Counted from the first letter of the stretch, positions 12,901-26,441 are shown. The stretch: 64,000 bases of DNA from Amaranthus tricolor (GCF_026212465.1 NC_080051.1:21421582-21485581), one strand, 5' to 3'. Program-made: numbers and translations. The notes: generated from the sequence alone by a model not told the origin.

Positions 12901-14410
12901 GGAACTAAAAGCTTTAACAGAAAATGAGACTTGGGATATCGTTCCCTTACCAGCACACAAGAAAGCTATTGGAAGCAAATGGGTGTATAAACTTAAGTTC
13001 AAATCTGATGGGAGTATAGAAAGGTTTAAAGCCAGGCTAGTGGCAAAAGGATTTACCCAAAAATATGGCATCGACTTTGAAGAAACCTTTTCACCTGTCA
13101 TCAAAATGCCCACCATTAGATGTTTACTAGCATTAGCAGCACAGAAGGACTGGGATTTACATCAATTAGATGTAAACAATGCATTTCTTCATGGAGATCT
13201 ACATGAGGAAGTCTATATGAAGATGCCTGAAGGAATTTCAAACCCACATGGCTATGTTTGCAAGTTAAAAAAGTCTCTATATGGATTAAAACAAGCATCA
13301 AGAAATGGTTCTCCAAATTAGTCACACAACTTCAAACTCAAGGATTTGTCCAATCAAAAAATGATTATTCTTTATTCATCAAAAGAAAGGGTGATCAGTT
13401 GACATTGGCTGCTGTGTTATGTGGATGACATCATCCTTACAGGGAATCATACTCCCACAATTCTGGATTTGAAAGATTATCTACACAGAACATTCAGCAT
13501 CAAGGACTTGGGTGCACTTAGTTTTTTCCTAGGCATGGAAATATGTAGAACATCTGCTAGTATAATCTTGACGCAACACAAATTCACAAAGGAATTACTT
13601 CAATTCACTGGTCTTGATCTATCCAAGAGAGCCACTACTCCTCTGCCAACATCTTGCAAATTACATCCAAACATAGGGGAATCTTATTTTGACCCCGCAT
13701 TCTACAGATCATTAGTTGGAAAATTGAATTTTCTAACTCACAGCAGGCCTGACCTCACTTTTGCTGTTCAGACATTAAGTCAGTTGATGCAAGACCCCAA
13801 GGTTCATCATATGCAAGCTCTACACCATACCCTGAGATACGTTGTTGGTTCAGTTGGCCAAGGTATTCTCCTAAAGGCTGGTACAAGCATTTCTCTCATT
13901 GGCTACTCTGACTCAGATTGGGCTACTTGCCCCACAACTAGAAGGTCCATCACTGGGTACCTTGTCTTGTTTGGTGAATCACCAGTTTCATGGAAAAGCA
14001 AAAAACAGTCCACTATTTCCAAATCTTCATCAGAAGCAGAATATCGTGCCATGGCAGCTGTTGCTTCTGAAATTACATGGCTGGTACGTTTACTAGAGGA
14101 GATTGGAGTATCAAACTTAAAACCTGTCACTATATACTGTGATAATCAATCAGCCATTAGCATTGGAAAGAATCCTGTGCAACATGAGCGAACAAAACAC
14201 ATTGAATTAGATGCCCATTTCACTCGCGAAAAAGTCTTGGATGGTCTCCTACAGCTACAATATCTTCCCACTGACCAACAACTTGCGGATGCTTTCACAA
14301 AGAACTTATCTGCAGCACAGCTTCAGTACTTGATGACCAAGCTAGGCCTGGTTCAAACCACCACCCCTAGCTTGAGGGGGGGGGGGGGTATTGGGGGTAC
14401 ACCTGGCTAA
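9932..14410 (+). pseudogene. Copia gag-pol polyprotein, broken in three places
   Basis: A single reading frame from ATG 9932 (MNDNISTKLH); the upstream in-frame ATG at 9692 precedes a Phe/Ser-rich leader and is less likely. In order: gag (about 10030-10620, FAGNGFTDWKRSVL), CCHC zinc knuckle (near 10820, CTHCKISGHSNSRC), protease (near 11130, WILDSGATNHF), GAG-pre-integrase (near 11560, LWHLRLGHLP), integrase core (from about 11720, HVDLWGPY, VDDYSRHVW), reverse transcriptase (about 12880-13500, with YVDD near 13420) and RNase H (about 13890-14310, SEAEYRAM). Lesions: TAA at 12014-12016 inside the integrase, a one-base loss near 13303, and a one-base gain near 13416 that returns to frame just before YVDD. 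The copy cannot make a full polyprotein unless these are sequence errors. Confidence 0.93.
14375..14388 (+). other. Polypurine tract of the Copia element
   Basis: GAGGGGGGGGGGGG-type run directly before the 3' LTR. It is the expected plus-strand primer site. Confidence 0.85.
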
Positions 14411-14595
14411 GAAGGACACATCATCTTTTTTAATAATATATATATACTCCTTTCCCTTTCTATGCAATGTAATTTCTGACATTTTCAATAAAATCATTTT
14501 CTTCCTCATTCTTCTTCCTGGCGGTTCTCTTCTTCCTCCAAGTTTGCATATCAATGGCAGGATGAATCTGCATCTCAAATCTCTCACATTCTTCA
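14389..14595 (+). repeat. 3' LTR of the Copia element
   Basis: Identical to the 5' LTR except for a 2-bp shorter TA tract. Followed by the TAATA duplication. Confidence 0.96.
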
Positions 14596-14835
14596 TAATA
14601 TGATTGATCCAAGGATGTTCAAACCACTAAGCAATTAAGCATAAATCCAAGAAAAAGCCATACAATGATACAAATCCAAAGCCTTCCCTCAATTAGGTAG
14701 TTTAGCAAGTTCATTTTTAGGCACAATAACATCACCCTAGCTTTAGAGCCTTTAATTTTTAGATAAATTTTTTTGAGTTATTCCAGTAATCACCATTGTT
14801 GCCTTCAAGAAATCCAACCTTCCAAAATCAATACT

Positions 14836-15072
14836 TAAAGTGTAAAAATGTAGTAACAGTCACTAATGCGGTAACGAAATAATGATTTGGAATTAATGGA
14901 AGTGATGTAATCATCATAACGCCTAAATATCAGTCGAATTATAAGATATTGATTCAATCTAAATCACGGGATTTTTACACCTTTTACAAAGCGACAAAAT
15001 ATTGGTTCTTTTATTTGAAAATCTTTACATTTCATCCGATGCAATGCGATGCACTCTTATTTTGCACGATGA
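14836..15072 (+). repeat. MITE-like dispersed repeat, copy 1
   Basis: Shares AGTGTAAAAATG at one end, the block GAAAATCTTTACATTTCATC and a terminal TTATTTTGCACGATG with copies at 42557-42798, 47815-47979 and 55041-55210. The ends are roughly inverted repeats. Confidence 0.55.
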
Positions 15073-17147
15073 ATGCACCCTTAGACCTCTCTTAATTTGT
15101 TGTTTGCAATTCCGCTACAATATACCATGGTCACATTTCACAACTTTGAAATGGAACCTCTGGATTATTAAGAATAATAATGAGATGGATACAAGGAACT
15201 CATCATTGTATTTACATAAGAGAAAATTAGAAAATGACTGTTTGGCCGTATTTTTTTTTTATGGGCATGAGTTGCTGTCTCTTTTCCTCTTAGACTCGGG
15301 TTATAATCCCTCTACAATGGTGTATTTATACCGGCGTTTTAATTTTAAATAAGACATGTCAATTCCTATCCTTCAAGCGCATGTTTAGCCAACTTGTTTG
15401 CTGTAAAAAGAATATATTTAGGCAAGTTGTCAATTGTTCAGGCACCAATTTTAATAATTCGTCATTACGTATGTAATTAATGAATGTTTTAAATTTCAAA
15501 ATGTATGACTCTCTTGACTTATTTGGGCCTCTTAGAAAGCCAAACGGCCACACCCAATCAAATATCAATTCAAAAGTTGTATGAGATTAAAATTTGGATT
15601 TGAATCCAAACTCATAAAATCATTTGATTTGGATTTGTATCTTATTTGCTAAGACCCACGGATCCAAATAAATACCGTGTCATAAAACGGATTGAACTCT
15701 AAATTAAATAGAATGGTGTTACAACAATAAATGCAGGGACGAAGTAAGTAGCAGTGTAGACAGGAAGACATATTAACGTCAGAAAAAAGAGATAGAAAGA
15801 CACGTACAAGTAAGTGTACTTTCACTTACCAAAACAGCATACTCACATGGAATTCGTTTAGTGGATCCTCTCACTCCTCACGTTTCAAGGTCTTCCCTCA
15901 CATTCACAACTCACACGTCACAACTATCAATTCATTCAACAGTAAATGTCTACGATACATTCATACTCTACATCAATCTAATACTATTAAATAGTATTTC
16001 CTTCAATTCACTAATAATATTTTATTTTCCCTTTGGACATTATTTATTTTTTATTTTTAATTTACATTTTATTATTAATTTATAAGTTAAAATATAGTTA
16101 AGTGGAATTTTATTCGATTCGTCTTAATAAAAAAATTATTTATATCAATTTTTTATAATTTTTAATTATACGCAATTAGAGATATTAAGGATTGAATAAG
16201 TGTATTGGATAGAGTGTATAAAGCAAATAAGACATTAAAAGTGAATTACAGAGAGTATATTATAATGATTTTTACTACTCTGCCCCTTGATTTTACATCA
16301 AAAAGATAACATTATTTCAAAAAAAAGGTAGATATTAATAATAAATGAAAAAGAGAGAATAAATGTATGATCGAAATTAAAAGGACGTTAAAGTATATAA
16401 ATGAGATTAAAAAATGGTAAGTCATTGTTAAAAATAGAAAATTAAGCAAAATGAATGAACAAAGAAGAAGTATTTATCAACTTGTCAAATAAAAATATAT
16501 ATTATTATTTTAATATATTTTAAAGTTGATAAAAACTAAAATAGTATGAATCTAAGTATATAGAAGCTTTCTATTGTCATTAATTACCTCATAGTCACAA
16601 GTGCTCTTTTATTTTAACAAAAAAAGTCAAAATTACGTTGACACATTTGACATGCTTTTGCTCCATTCATTTATCAAAGTCGCCAAGTGTCACCCTTTTA
16701 CTTAAATATGGCCCCTCGACATCAACTTTATCATACAAAAAATTGACCTATTGATATTCATTCGTCCCAAATAAACCTATATTGAATTACCATTCGTTTT
16801 ATGTTATTCGTTTGTATTTAATTTTAAAAATGATTTTTCATAAATGAAAAAACATTAAAATATATTTATTTTGGATCGTGGTATAGTTTTTAAAAGTATA
16901 TTTACAAATATTAGGACTTGAATTATGCTTGAAAAATATGCAAAAAAAAAAAAATCTAATGTAAGCAATATTGTGAAATGTATAAAGTTGCTTTTAGATT
17001 GTACATATAAAAAAAAGTTTTATTTCAAAAGCTTACTATAAATAAATAAAAATCAACATAGCCAGAGACAATGCATGTTATTATGTTCGTTAATTATATT
17101 TGTCATGCCTAATTCATAAAATAATTATATTTTTTATGGTAGATATT

Positions 17148-17217
<70 letters not shown>

Positions 17218-17510
17218 AAATGTTGAGTTGAAAACTGCAAAAGTGAAAATATTAAGTAATATTTTCATACAATAAAGTTATTTCCACAAATAATATTTAC
17301 ATCCAATTTAAATTCACCTAAGGGAGTTTTTTTTCATAAGACTGTTACTTATTGGTTTGACAGTCCCTATAAATTTACTGCACCTATATTATTCAAATTG
17401 ATTTAAAAGCCTTTTGAAACAATGTATGAAATTCAAAGGCATATTTTAAAGTTACTGCTACATCATATAAAATACAGTGAAATAAACTTATACAACAAAG
17501 AAAATATATA
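15073..17510. other. AT-rich intergenic stretch
   Basis: No gene recognised on either strand. The short ORFs here are compositionally like the AT background. Contains a (TA)n tract at 17152-17214. Confidence 0.6.
17152..17214. repeat. (TA)n microsatellite
   Basis: An almost pure run of about 30 TA units. Confidence 0.97.
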
Positions 17511-17876
17511 CTCCCTCCGTTCTTTTTTGATCTTCCACATTACTATAACGGGTAGTTTCAAAAGTTCTTCCACTTTAGAATACTTTCTATTTTTAGAAAG
17601 TTTTTATCCCACTTTTACCCCTTAAAACCCCCTTTTCTTTAAATGTACCCCTTTTCTTTTATTTATAATTATTTTCTCTCTCATACTTTCAATACAATCA
17701 TTATTTCACACTACTATTTAATTAAAATAATACCCGCTACAACCTCATACTTCCAATATAATCATTACTTTACACTACTATTTAATTAAAATAATACTCA
17801 CTACAACCCAAACATTCTATCTTCCTTAATATGTGTGAAAAACCCAAAGTGGAAGATCAAAAAAGAACGGAGAGAG
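17511..17876 (+). mobile_element. Stowaway-like MITE
   Basis: Begins CTCCCTCCGTTCTTTTTTGA and ends TCAAAAAAGAACGGAGAGAG, the inverted-repeat ends typical of Stowaway (Tc1/mariner-type) MITEs. It is bordered by TA on both sides (17509-17510 and 17877-17878). It is 366 bp and non-coding. The interior has a short direct repeat (TTTAATTAAAATAATAC, about 17718 and 17781). Confidence 0.9.
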
Positions 17877-18280
17877 TATATTGTACTACGAATCCAAGGA
17901 CGAAACCACGTTGGGGGCTGTCCTCACTGTCTACTTTTACAGTACAATTTTGCGACTTATTTTTCTAGTTCGGCCTTCGCAAATTTTCAATTATATATAT
18001 TACTAATATTGCTTCATAATTTCTCGGTCACTTTAATTTTTTTTATTTTCAAGCTTCACCTTGTATGAATCACTTAAGTAATTAAGTTATAAAAATTATT
18101 TCCTCTCTTTTCATTAATATTTCTCATTTACTTTTTTAGTACATTCCAATACAAACTTAAAAATCAGATAATAATTAATTGACCCATAAAAGAACCAATT
18201 ATCCATGCCATAATAGATGAGGCAACATTTTCAAAAAGGATACCCTACCATTTGAAAGGATCCTTAATCTACAATCCCAC

Positions 18281-18288
18281 TATAAAAG
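18281..18288 (+). promoter_or_regulatory. TATA box of first inhibitor gene
   Basis: TATAAAAG lies 73 bp before the ATG at 18354, a normal spacing for a short plant 5' leader. Confidence 0.7.
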
Positions 18289-18353
18289 AGAGTGAACCCC
18301 ATCAATAATTTCATCAATAACAAACTTATTTTCTCAAAACTTCTCACAACATC

Positions 18354-18911
18354 ATGAGAAATCTCAACCCATTACAATCTTTTCTCTTCTTTACAATTAC
18401 AATTACTTCCCTTGCAATACTGAATCCCCTTACCTTAGCAAACTCCCCAAGAACTACAAACAACCTCGTGACAATCACGTGCAAACAAACACCCGACCCG
18501 GCCCTCTGCCAATCCGCTCTCGGATCCGACCCACGAAGCTCCAAAGCCACCGATACCCAATCACTAATCCTCATCATGGTAGACGTGGTAAAAACCCGTT
18601 TCTCCGATTCGCTTCATTACGTTGAGGACTTGACCCGGAAGACCCACGATCGGGTTACGATCAAGGGTCTTCAACAGTGTATCCAACTCTACCGGGTTGT
18701 GGTGGATACAAGTATAGATTTAGCAAAGAGAGCTGTACAGCAAGGAGACCCTAAGTTTGGGGAAGAAGCTATGGTAGATGCGGGTAATGAGGCGGAAGCT
18801 TGTAGGATGGGGTTTCCAGAAGGTAAGGTTCCGGGTCAGATCACGGGTCGGACTCAGATGCTCCATGGGGTTTCTAATGTGGCTGCTTCCATGATTAAGA
18901 CCTTAGAGTGA
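18354..18911 (+). CDS. Invertase / pectin methylesterase inhibitor family protein
   Basis: A 185-residue single-exon gene. An N-terminal hydrophobic signal peptide (about residues 8-30) predicts secretion. The mature part holds the four cysteines of the PMEI fold at 43, 52, 109 and 150, which in this family pair as 1-2 and 3-4. The ITCKQTPDPALC...SDPRSS stretch is typical of cell-wall/vacuolar inhibitors of beta-fructosidase, so acid invertase is the likelier target. Inhibition of pectin methylesterase cannot be excluded from sequence. The conserved C-terminal part has FPEGKVPG and ASMIKTLE. A TATA box lies 73 bp upstream. A close paralog is at 32721-33269. Confidence 0.93.
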   Translation: MRNLNPLQSFLFFTITITSLAILNPLTLANSPRTTNNLVTITCKQTPDPALCQSALGSDPRSSKATDTQSLILIMVDVVKTRFSDSLHYVEDLTRKTHDRVTIKGLQQCIQLYRVVVDTSIDLAKRAVQQGDPKFGEEAMVDAGNEAEACRMGFPEGKVPGQITGRTQMLHGVSNVAASMIKTLE

Positions 18912-20439
18912 TGTGTTAATTTGTGCCAAAATAAGTGTCCCAACCTTATCTTATGTCTACCACTCCATTATTTTCCTTCGCCTATTAAAATAATTATAAC
19001 TTCTTTATATAACTATTGAACAATTTTCAATCTTATGTTTGTTTTTTGGGTTCTGAAATACTTGCATCGGATTATGACATATGTGACATAATGTCACTAT
19101 TAGTTTATTAATAATATATATAATGGAACGAATGCCGTAGTATATATATATATATATATATGATTATGCTAATTAACTATTTAAATAAGAATTTACTTGA
19201 TTATTCCTTTGTCTTTTTTGAAAGCATCAAAAGGAAAATTAGTGCTTTTAAGAAAAAAAAATTGGCAATAAGTATATAGATAATGATACTTAAAAAAGAG
19301 TTAAATTGTATGAATGAAATTAAAAAAAGAAAAAGATATTATCTAAAAATAATTGATGGAAAATAATTTAAATAAACGAGAAATTATATTTTAATTTATA
19401 AATTAACTACAAAATATAAATTAAAATTAATTGATGAATAGTGAATTTTTTGGCAATATGAGAATTAAATAAGTTAATTTAGAATAACTTTAGATCGTTT
19501 ATAAAACTTTTTTCATTTTATAATATTTGCTATTCGTAATTACATTTTTTTCATATACTATATTATAATCATGTGTGAGTATTTCAAAAGGAGAGCATTA
19601 GAACTAGAATTGGTAAATGAAATTAATAGTCTTAGGAGGAAGAAAGCTTGATTAACTCATTGAGTGGGATGGGTCAAAAGAAAATTGTCCATCTCTAATA
19701 GGTCATTTTGAAGATGAGTATTAAGATCAAAAGTGGAGTTGGTTTGTCCTATAAGCTATAGAGTAGTACTTCCATATAAAATTTGATTGAGTACTTGATT
19801 ACTTTTTTGTCCTCTAGAAGCTTTTGTTGTTTCAGTCCCTAAATTTAACCTCGTAACTTTGAATTTTTGACTTTTACATATAGTAGATAAATTTTTATTT
19901 TAATTTATGTGTTGACTTTAACCTTCTAATTTTTTCACGTGGTAGATAAAAGAAAAGTTTTTTTTGTTAACTTTACACAACTTTTACCCAACGTTAGGAC
20001 ATTTTTAAAAAAAATAAATAAACATCGTGATTATCTTAATTGACAACATATTTCGAAATTTAGTCGAAATTAATATTTCATTTAATCAAAAATTTAACAT
20101 TTTGTCTACCACATGAAAAATTTAAAAGCTTAAGGTCACCATGAAAAGGCCAAAAACTAAAGGTCGCCATGTGGAATTTCCATAATTTATTTTTGGATGA
20201 GAAACTCAAATTTTTATATTGTATTTTAAAACAATATAAAGTGAGTAGATTAAAAAGTATAAATAAAATTTAAAAAGTAGTAATGGAAACCGATGATAAA
20301 AGATGAGCATTAATATCAAAAGTGGAGTTCTTTGAAGATCAAAGTGTATTGAGAGATGAAAAGACTAAGAAGTTAGAGAAACATAGGAAATGGACCAAAG
20401 GGATAAATGAATAAATCCATGAAAAATTAAAGGGAGTTA
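18912..20439. other. Intergenic, AT-rich, with one dispersed repeat
   Basis: No gene seen. Contains a short (TA)n at about 19140-19160 and the repeat at 19840-20185. Confidence 0.6.
19840..20185 (+). repeat. Dispersed foldback-type repeat downstream of inhibitor gene 1
   Basis: Matches 33890-34245 in the same orientation: TTTTTTCACGTGGTAGATAA, the block CATATTTCGAAATTTAGTCG, then TTGTCTACCACATGAAAAA and GGTCGCCATGTGGAA. Part of it is an internal inverted repeat (CACGTGGTAGA / TCTACCACATG). Confidence 0.65.
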
Positions 20440-20552
20440 TTAAACATCGCCATCCTTTTTATTTTATCGTCACCCTCTTTCAAATAAAATTACGAATTTG
20501 TCCCTAAATTTTAAAAAATTACAATTTTACCACTTCCTACAAATTTCTTATT

Positions 20553-20592
<40 letters not shown>

Positions 20593-20769
20593 TTAATAAT
20601 AATAATAATAATATCAATAACAACAATAATAATAATAATAATTAACTTTTTTATATTCTTCAAAAAGAATATAAATAAAATTAATAATAATAACAGTAAT
20701 AATAATAATAATAATAACAATAATAAAATTAAAAATAATAATTATTATTCAAAAAGAAAAGAAAAAAAA

Positions 20770-20868
20770 ATTGAATCGCCCAGAACCGGGCGATTGGACC
20801 CCGGTTCAATCGCCAAAAAACTAGCGATTGAACTGGGGTCCAATCGCCCAGTTTTAGGCGATTCACTT
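20770..20868. repeat. GC-rich inner hairpin, copy 1
   Basis: An inverted repeat GAATCGCCCAGAACCGGGCG ... ending TTTTAGGCGATTC, with arms of about 44 bp. It is a GC island inside trinucleotide repeats. The 8-mer CAATCGCC and its complement recur through it. Confidence 0.85.
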
Positions 20869-20897
20869 TTTTTTATTTTTTTTCTTTTTGGAAAATT

Positions 20898-20964
<67 letters not shown>

Positions 20965-21028
20965 TAATAACAACAATAATAATATAATAATAATATTAAT
21001 AACAACAATAATAATTCATTTATTTTTA

Positions 21029-21172
<144 letters not shown>

Positions 21173-21230
21173 GTTACTATTATTTAAAAGAATCTAAAAA
21201 AGTTAATAATATTATTATTGTTGTTATTAA

Positions 21231-21281
<51 letters not shown>

Positions 21282-21331
21282 TATTTAAAAGAATATAAAA
21301 AAGTTAATAATATTATTATTGTTGTTATTAA

Positions 21332-21386
<55 letters not shown>

Positions 21387-21407
21387 AATTTTCCAAAAAG
21401 AAAAAAA

Positions 21408-21510
21408 AAATTGAATCGCTCAGAACTGGGCGATTGGACCCCGGTTCTATCGCCACTTTTTGGGCGATTGAACTGGGGTCCAATCGCCCGGTTCTGGACG
21501 ATTCAATTTT
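21408..21510. repeat. GC-rich inner hairpin, copy 2
   Basis: The second copy of the hairpin at 20770-20868, similar over its whole length (GGACCCCGGTTCTATCGCC, GAACTGGGGTCCAATCGCCC), with a few substitutions that are mostly not paired across the stem. Confidence 0.85.
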
Positions 21511-21544
21511 TTTTTTCTTTTTGAATAATAATAATTATTTTTAA

Positions 21545-21614
<70 letters not shown>

Positions 21615-21689
21615 GTTATTATTATTAATTTTATTTATATTCTTTTTGAAGAATATAAAAAAGTTAATTATTATTATTATTGTTATTGA

Positions 21690-21732
<43 letters not shown>

Positions 21733-21844
21733 AATAAGAAATTTGTAGGGAGTGGTAAAATTGTAATTTTTTATAAATTAGGGGCAAATTCGTAATTTTA
21801 TTTGAAGGGGGCGGCGATAAAATAAAAAAGGTGACGATGTTTAA

Positions 21845-22531
21845 GGATTAGGAAATTAAAAACCTGTTGACGCCTTTTAAACTAAATACCGTTAAAACTG
21901 AGTCTATGTTCTTCAAATATTATCCTCGATTCCAAAAAAAACTATATATTCATACTTTTTATGTGAACTGCCCAATGACTAGTTCTACCCTGTCACTTCA
22001 AGTTTGTCATCCTATTAACTATTATTTATGAAAGCTTTTTTAATAAAGACAAACTCGAAAAGTTGAAGGGACAGAGAAATTATATTGTATATAAATATAG
22101 AATTTGTGTATATTAATCAATGTCCGCAATATTAATTCTCTATAAATATGATAAAAATAATAGGAGTAAAAGAATATAAAATAAAATATGAGAATGTAAC
22201 AATAAAGTTGATGTTTAATTTGGTCGAAAGGTATGGACTCACAACAGAATTTCAATCATGCAAATTCAAAGAAAAACTAAAAATATTTTATCTAGTACAT
22301 TATATTTACTACATTTTTCTTATAAATTAATCATCTTAAATTACTTGATATATTATTTTTAATAAAACATAACTACTTAAAAATTTATCTCTGTTTTTTC
22401 CTACCTCATACCTCATTTCTCATTTATTGTGCAAAGTATTTATTAGTCAGTAAAACATAGTAGGAAGTAATAAGATAATGTAGAGAACGTAAATAAGATA
22501 ATGTAGAATTGGACATTTGGGCCATGCTCTG
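21845..22531. other. AT-rich spacer between two elements
   Basis: No gene or clear repeat recognised. Confidence 0.5.
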
Positions 22532-22656
22532 CTTTGTAAGGGAAATTTTGAAACAAATAAGCAAAAATATATATATAAAAAAATTACATTATAGCCAACT
22601 TTTGAAACTATTTCCCAAGATACGTAGTTTTTCCTAGACATGAGATTTGGGTACAC

Positions 22657-22825
22657 TCGTTGTTACTAACATCGAACTGAAGGAGAAAGTCAACAAAAGT
22701 CAAGGGGTATGTTCGTTGATACTAACAGGAATCAAAGGGAGACCAGGTCAAAACAGGTCAAACCTCTGTTCGCTGTTAGTAACAGCGAACAGAGATTTGA
22801 CCTCTTTTGACCAGGTCTCCCTTTG
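22657..22825. repeat. Left subterminal palindrome cluster
   Basis: Three versions of TTCGYTGTTANTAACANCGAA start near 22657, 22712 and 22768. The third is a perfect 31-bp palindrome with one central base (22764-22794) and lies in a longer hairpin (22733-22825) with outer arms CAAAGGGAGACCAGG / CCAGGTCTCCCTTTG. Confidence 0.85.
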
Positions 22826-25800
22826 TTTGACCTGTTAGTGACAAAGGCATGATTCATTTACATGATTCAAAACTATATACATTTACATGATTCAAGGTAT
22901 GATTCATCGCATGATTCAAGGCGGAATGATTCATTGTCGAAATATCTAAGCAATAACATTCTATTCGTAATAATCATATGGTATACACGATAGATAAACA
23001 TATATACATTTACATATATATACAAACTATATACAAATGTCAAAATTACAAATGTTTAATATACACAAATGTTCGATATACTACAAACAATACACTAATG
23101 CTCATCCTCCTCCTGTACCCTCTCTAGCTGTGATGGTCTAGGAGGCAGTCATATGAAGCTCGGGAAGGGGAGGTGATTGATACTGGGATGACCCCGCACC
23201 TTGGGATGGTCCAGCACCCTATGAGGACCCCACAATGTCCTTGGGGTAGTCAGGTTGACCTCCTCTAAAGATACATCGTCGTGAGGAGGAGGTTCCCTCT
23301 GCATGTCCCCTGAGGTCTCCAGCGCAGCCACTTCTGGAATGAAGTGCTGAAATTGGGTCCCTAGGAGAATGCCTTAGGCAATCTCCCGTACAGGCTCCTC
23401 TTGACTGGAGCTGATCATAGATGTGACGCCTTGTGCCTGCAAATCATTTGATCGTTAAATAAAGTTATATTATGTAAATTGTATGTTTAATTATTCAACA
23501 TGGAAGAATACTTACAAACTGTGTCATCATCGGTGCGGCGGGGCATACTAAGCTGCTGTAATGATACCTCGTGGTGTCATCCATCGGCGAGTGATGGAGA
23601 GAAACCACACCATGTAATTCGGAGAAATAGGTGCGCCTACAGTATCAATTGCCGCACCTTGCGCCAGCAGCTCCAACCGTCGATCCCAGTAGGCGATGTG
23701 TCGCCCATTGATCTCAAGCCAGTTCTTTAGGTCCCGACCCTTACGTGAGGTGAGGTGGAGCTTAACCTCCGTGTCACATGGCGAGGGATGCCCTGTACCA
23801 TCTCATATTGGCGAAATACACGCTCGGGAAGATGTGCTGCGACTATGTCTGTAACACCCCTCAATTTCCAACCCCTTAAACAAAATCAGAAATCGTGAAG
23901 GAAGGGAGGAAATTCGGGTGTTAGATAAAAAAAGAAAAGGGAAAAATAATTTAAATAACGCTAAAGATTTATCGAAAAGGTGGGTAAGTGAAAATTTCGG
24001 CAGGATCTCTGCTAAAAACTAAGGATGTAACAAGGATATATAAATGGATAACATAACTAAACTAATATAAGGCCTTTAATGAATTTCAAAAATATGTCAT
24101 GACGGAATGAATCATCGTTGGCTTAAGCTATAAGTATTAGGCAACTTGTGCACAATTGTTACGATCGTACTTCACTCTTTCCCCCAATGCAAAGCAAAAG
24201 AAGCTCCTATACCTGTCATGTCAAGTTATGATCCTCCTGTTGCTCAATATAATGGCCATAGTCAGATGTGTCATAGCAGGAACATCATAGGGAGTCATGA
24301 ACAAACAACAACAAATACATACACGTTAGTAATTAATGAACTTATAACAATTAGAGTCATTGAACAAAACTATAGACAACGATATAGTATGGCAATAACA
24401 AGTCTACTCACCTGTCTAATCACCTCTCTTTACTCATAATTTCTCTTTCAAACTACTAATCTCTCGAATTATATTCAAAGGTAGTGGATATTTTCTCTAT
24501 TCATGGCATAGTGACACGGCTAAGGGCGTTATCGGTCATCCGGCGCCTATGGCAAAGTATGAGCTCATGCCCCCTCCAACTGACCCTCTCGGGTCCTACC
24601 TTCGGGAAAAACTAACACACTAGGGTACCAAACCAGTGAAGAGGCCACCATATTGGGGTTTGCAAGGCCCGCGTGGTAACACCTCGGTCAAGGGGCAGTA
24701 TCGGCCATCCGGCGTCCAATGACCCAAGCATGCTCATACCCCCCCCCCCCCTCCCCCCTTACGGTGATCCCATCGGATCTCACCTAGGGGACTACTCAAT
24801 CAACCGGACATAATCCAGTTGAGTCACGCCAACTAATCAAAATCAAGGCTCAATAAGTAGGAAATTATTTCGATACCACACACAACCATGGTGCGTTCTC
24901 TAATATTTAGAAATCTGTTCTCATAGTCTCCTAATGCTTTCATTCTACTTTCCTATATCACTATTACGACTATTCGCTAGCATGGTTTACTTTCTGGCGC
25001 TCTATAATTCTAATACGATGCATATAATCATGAAATATGGATAATACTTTGAAATGATGAATATGATAATTAATTACAGCGTGTACGTACCTGCAAGCGT
25101 CACTGCACGACCACAAGTTACAAAAATCACTCGACTAAGGTTCTACTTTCCGCTTATGAAGTGGGCACCTATATAAGTTAGGAATAGAACTAATAAGTTC
25201 CCTTAACTACTTTGTTATACCAAATAAATGCCTAAGTAACCACTATCATCCATTCACGACAAGTTTTCAATTACTTCTAGCACGTACGCATCTCATTCAA
25301 CACCAAGCATAATCGTCAACTCAAGAATAACACAAGATTTTCCATTGACAAAGAATAAAAGGATTATGTCAACTGTTTCATTACACCAACTAACCTTGAG
25401 TTATAATGATTCACATTATCTTTAAATAAAACGACGATTCACACTTAAGTCTCACAATGTTAATGTAGTGCTAATATGACGATAAGGACGAATCTTAAGG
25501 TTATCACATTGCAATATCATTTATTATATTCTCCAAGGTTAGAAAGAACTAAAATCAAGACATCATAACAAGTAACTTTAATAATTCTCAACAAGTTGAC
25601 ACTATGTTCATAGCCTTACAAATATCATTTAATTATAACTTCGATAACCTAATGGAAGTACTTTTAATCAACATTAATAATATCTTTTACTTCAACAAGG
25701 CCAATTAAGACTACCATGCCTAACAAAACTCCCACCTTCAACACAAATAAAGTTACTCATGTACTAAGACCCTATCAAAATAGTACACAACCATTATTTT

Positions 25801-26429
25801 CATTCATACTTCAAACTCTAAGTCATAAATATGTTAAATTCATCAAACACACTCTTACCTACAAAAAGATTCAATGAAAATAATACAAAGTTCAACACTT
25901 TTCACTCATATTTCAAAATCCAATTCATAAGTACATTCAAATCATCAATCAAATTCTTACCCATAACAAGATTCAATGACAATCATACAAAATTAACACC
26001 AAATTCATAAACTTAGTAAAATTCCAATTAGATACTAGGAAGATTACTTAGAGTAAACTTGAGAGGCTTACAATGGGGTAATTAGAAAAGGAGTGAAGAC
26101 TAGGTGGTTGTGGAGGATACAACGCGGCTGGACCGTGGCTGCTGGTGGCGGCAGCCTTCATGGCAGTAGGGGAGGAGCAAGCTGGCGGTCGTGGCTGCAG
26201 CAGACGCACAGCAGGTAGTGGCGCTAGCTGCTGGGCAACTGCTGTTTAGGGGAAAAATCGTAGCCCCTGCTGCTGGTTGCAAGGAGGGTTGGCGGCTGCT
26301 TGCTGGTGGTCACGTAGGCGGGAGCTGAGGGAGAAAGGATTGAGAGAAGAGGAGAGGGAAGAGAAGGGATTGGGAGTGACGGCTATGCTTGAAACTTTAG
26401 GGTTTCATTGCTTTTTATCCTTGTTGTTA

Positions 26430-26441
26430 TTATAATTATTA

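Larger units (their letters stand above)
9412..14595 (+). mobile_element. Complete Ty1/Copia LTR retrotransposon
   Basis: LTRs at 9412-9620 (209 bp) and 14389-14595 (207 bp) differ only by one TA unit in their AT tract. They are flanked by a perfect 5-bp duplication, TAATA (9407-9411 and 14596-14600). The primer-binding site TGGTATCAGAGCC (9621-9633, initiator Met tRNA) abuts the left LTR. A purine tract of G residues (about 14375-14388) abuts the right LTR. Domain order gag, protease, integrase, reverse transcriptase, RNase H defines Copia. LTR identity implies recent insertion. Confidence 0.97.

Noticed and set aside
12180..13325. ORFs overlapping the Copia polyprotein in other frames
   Set aside because: The gag-pol frame explains the region; the others have no domain content.
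26100..26282. 60-codon Ala/Ser-rich ORF in the LTR-like insertion
   Set aside because: Driven by local GC-rich GCTGCTGG repeats. No domain, no partner exons.
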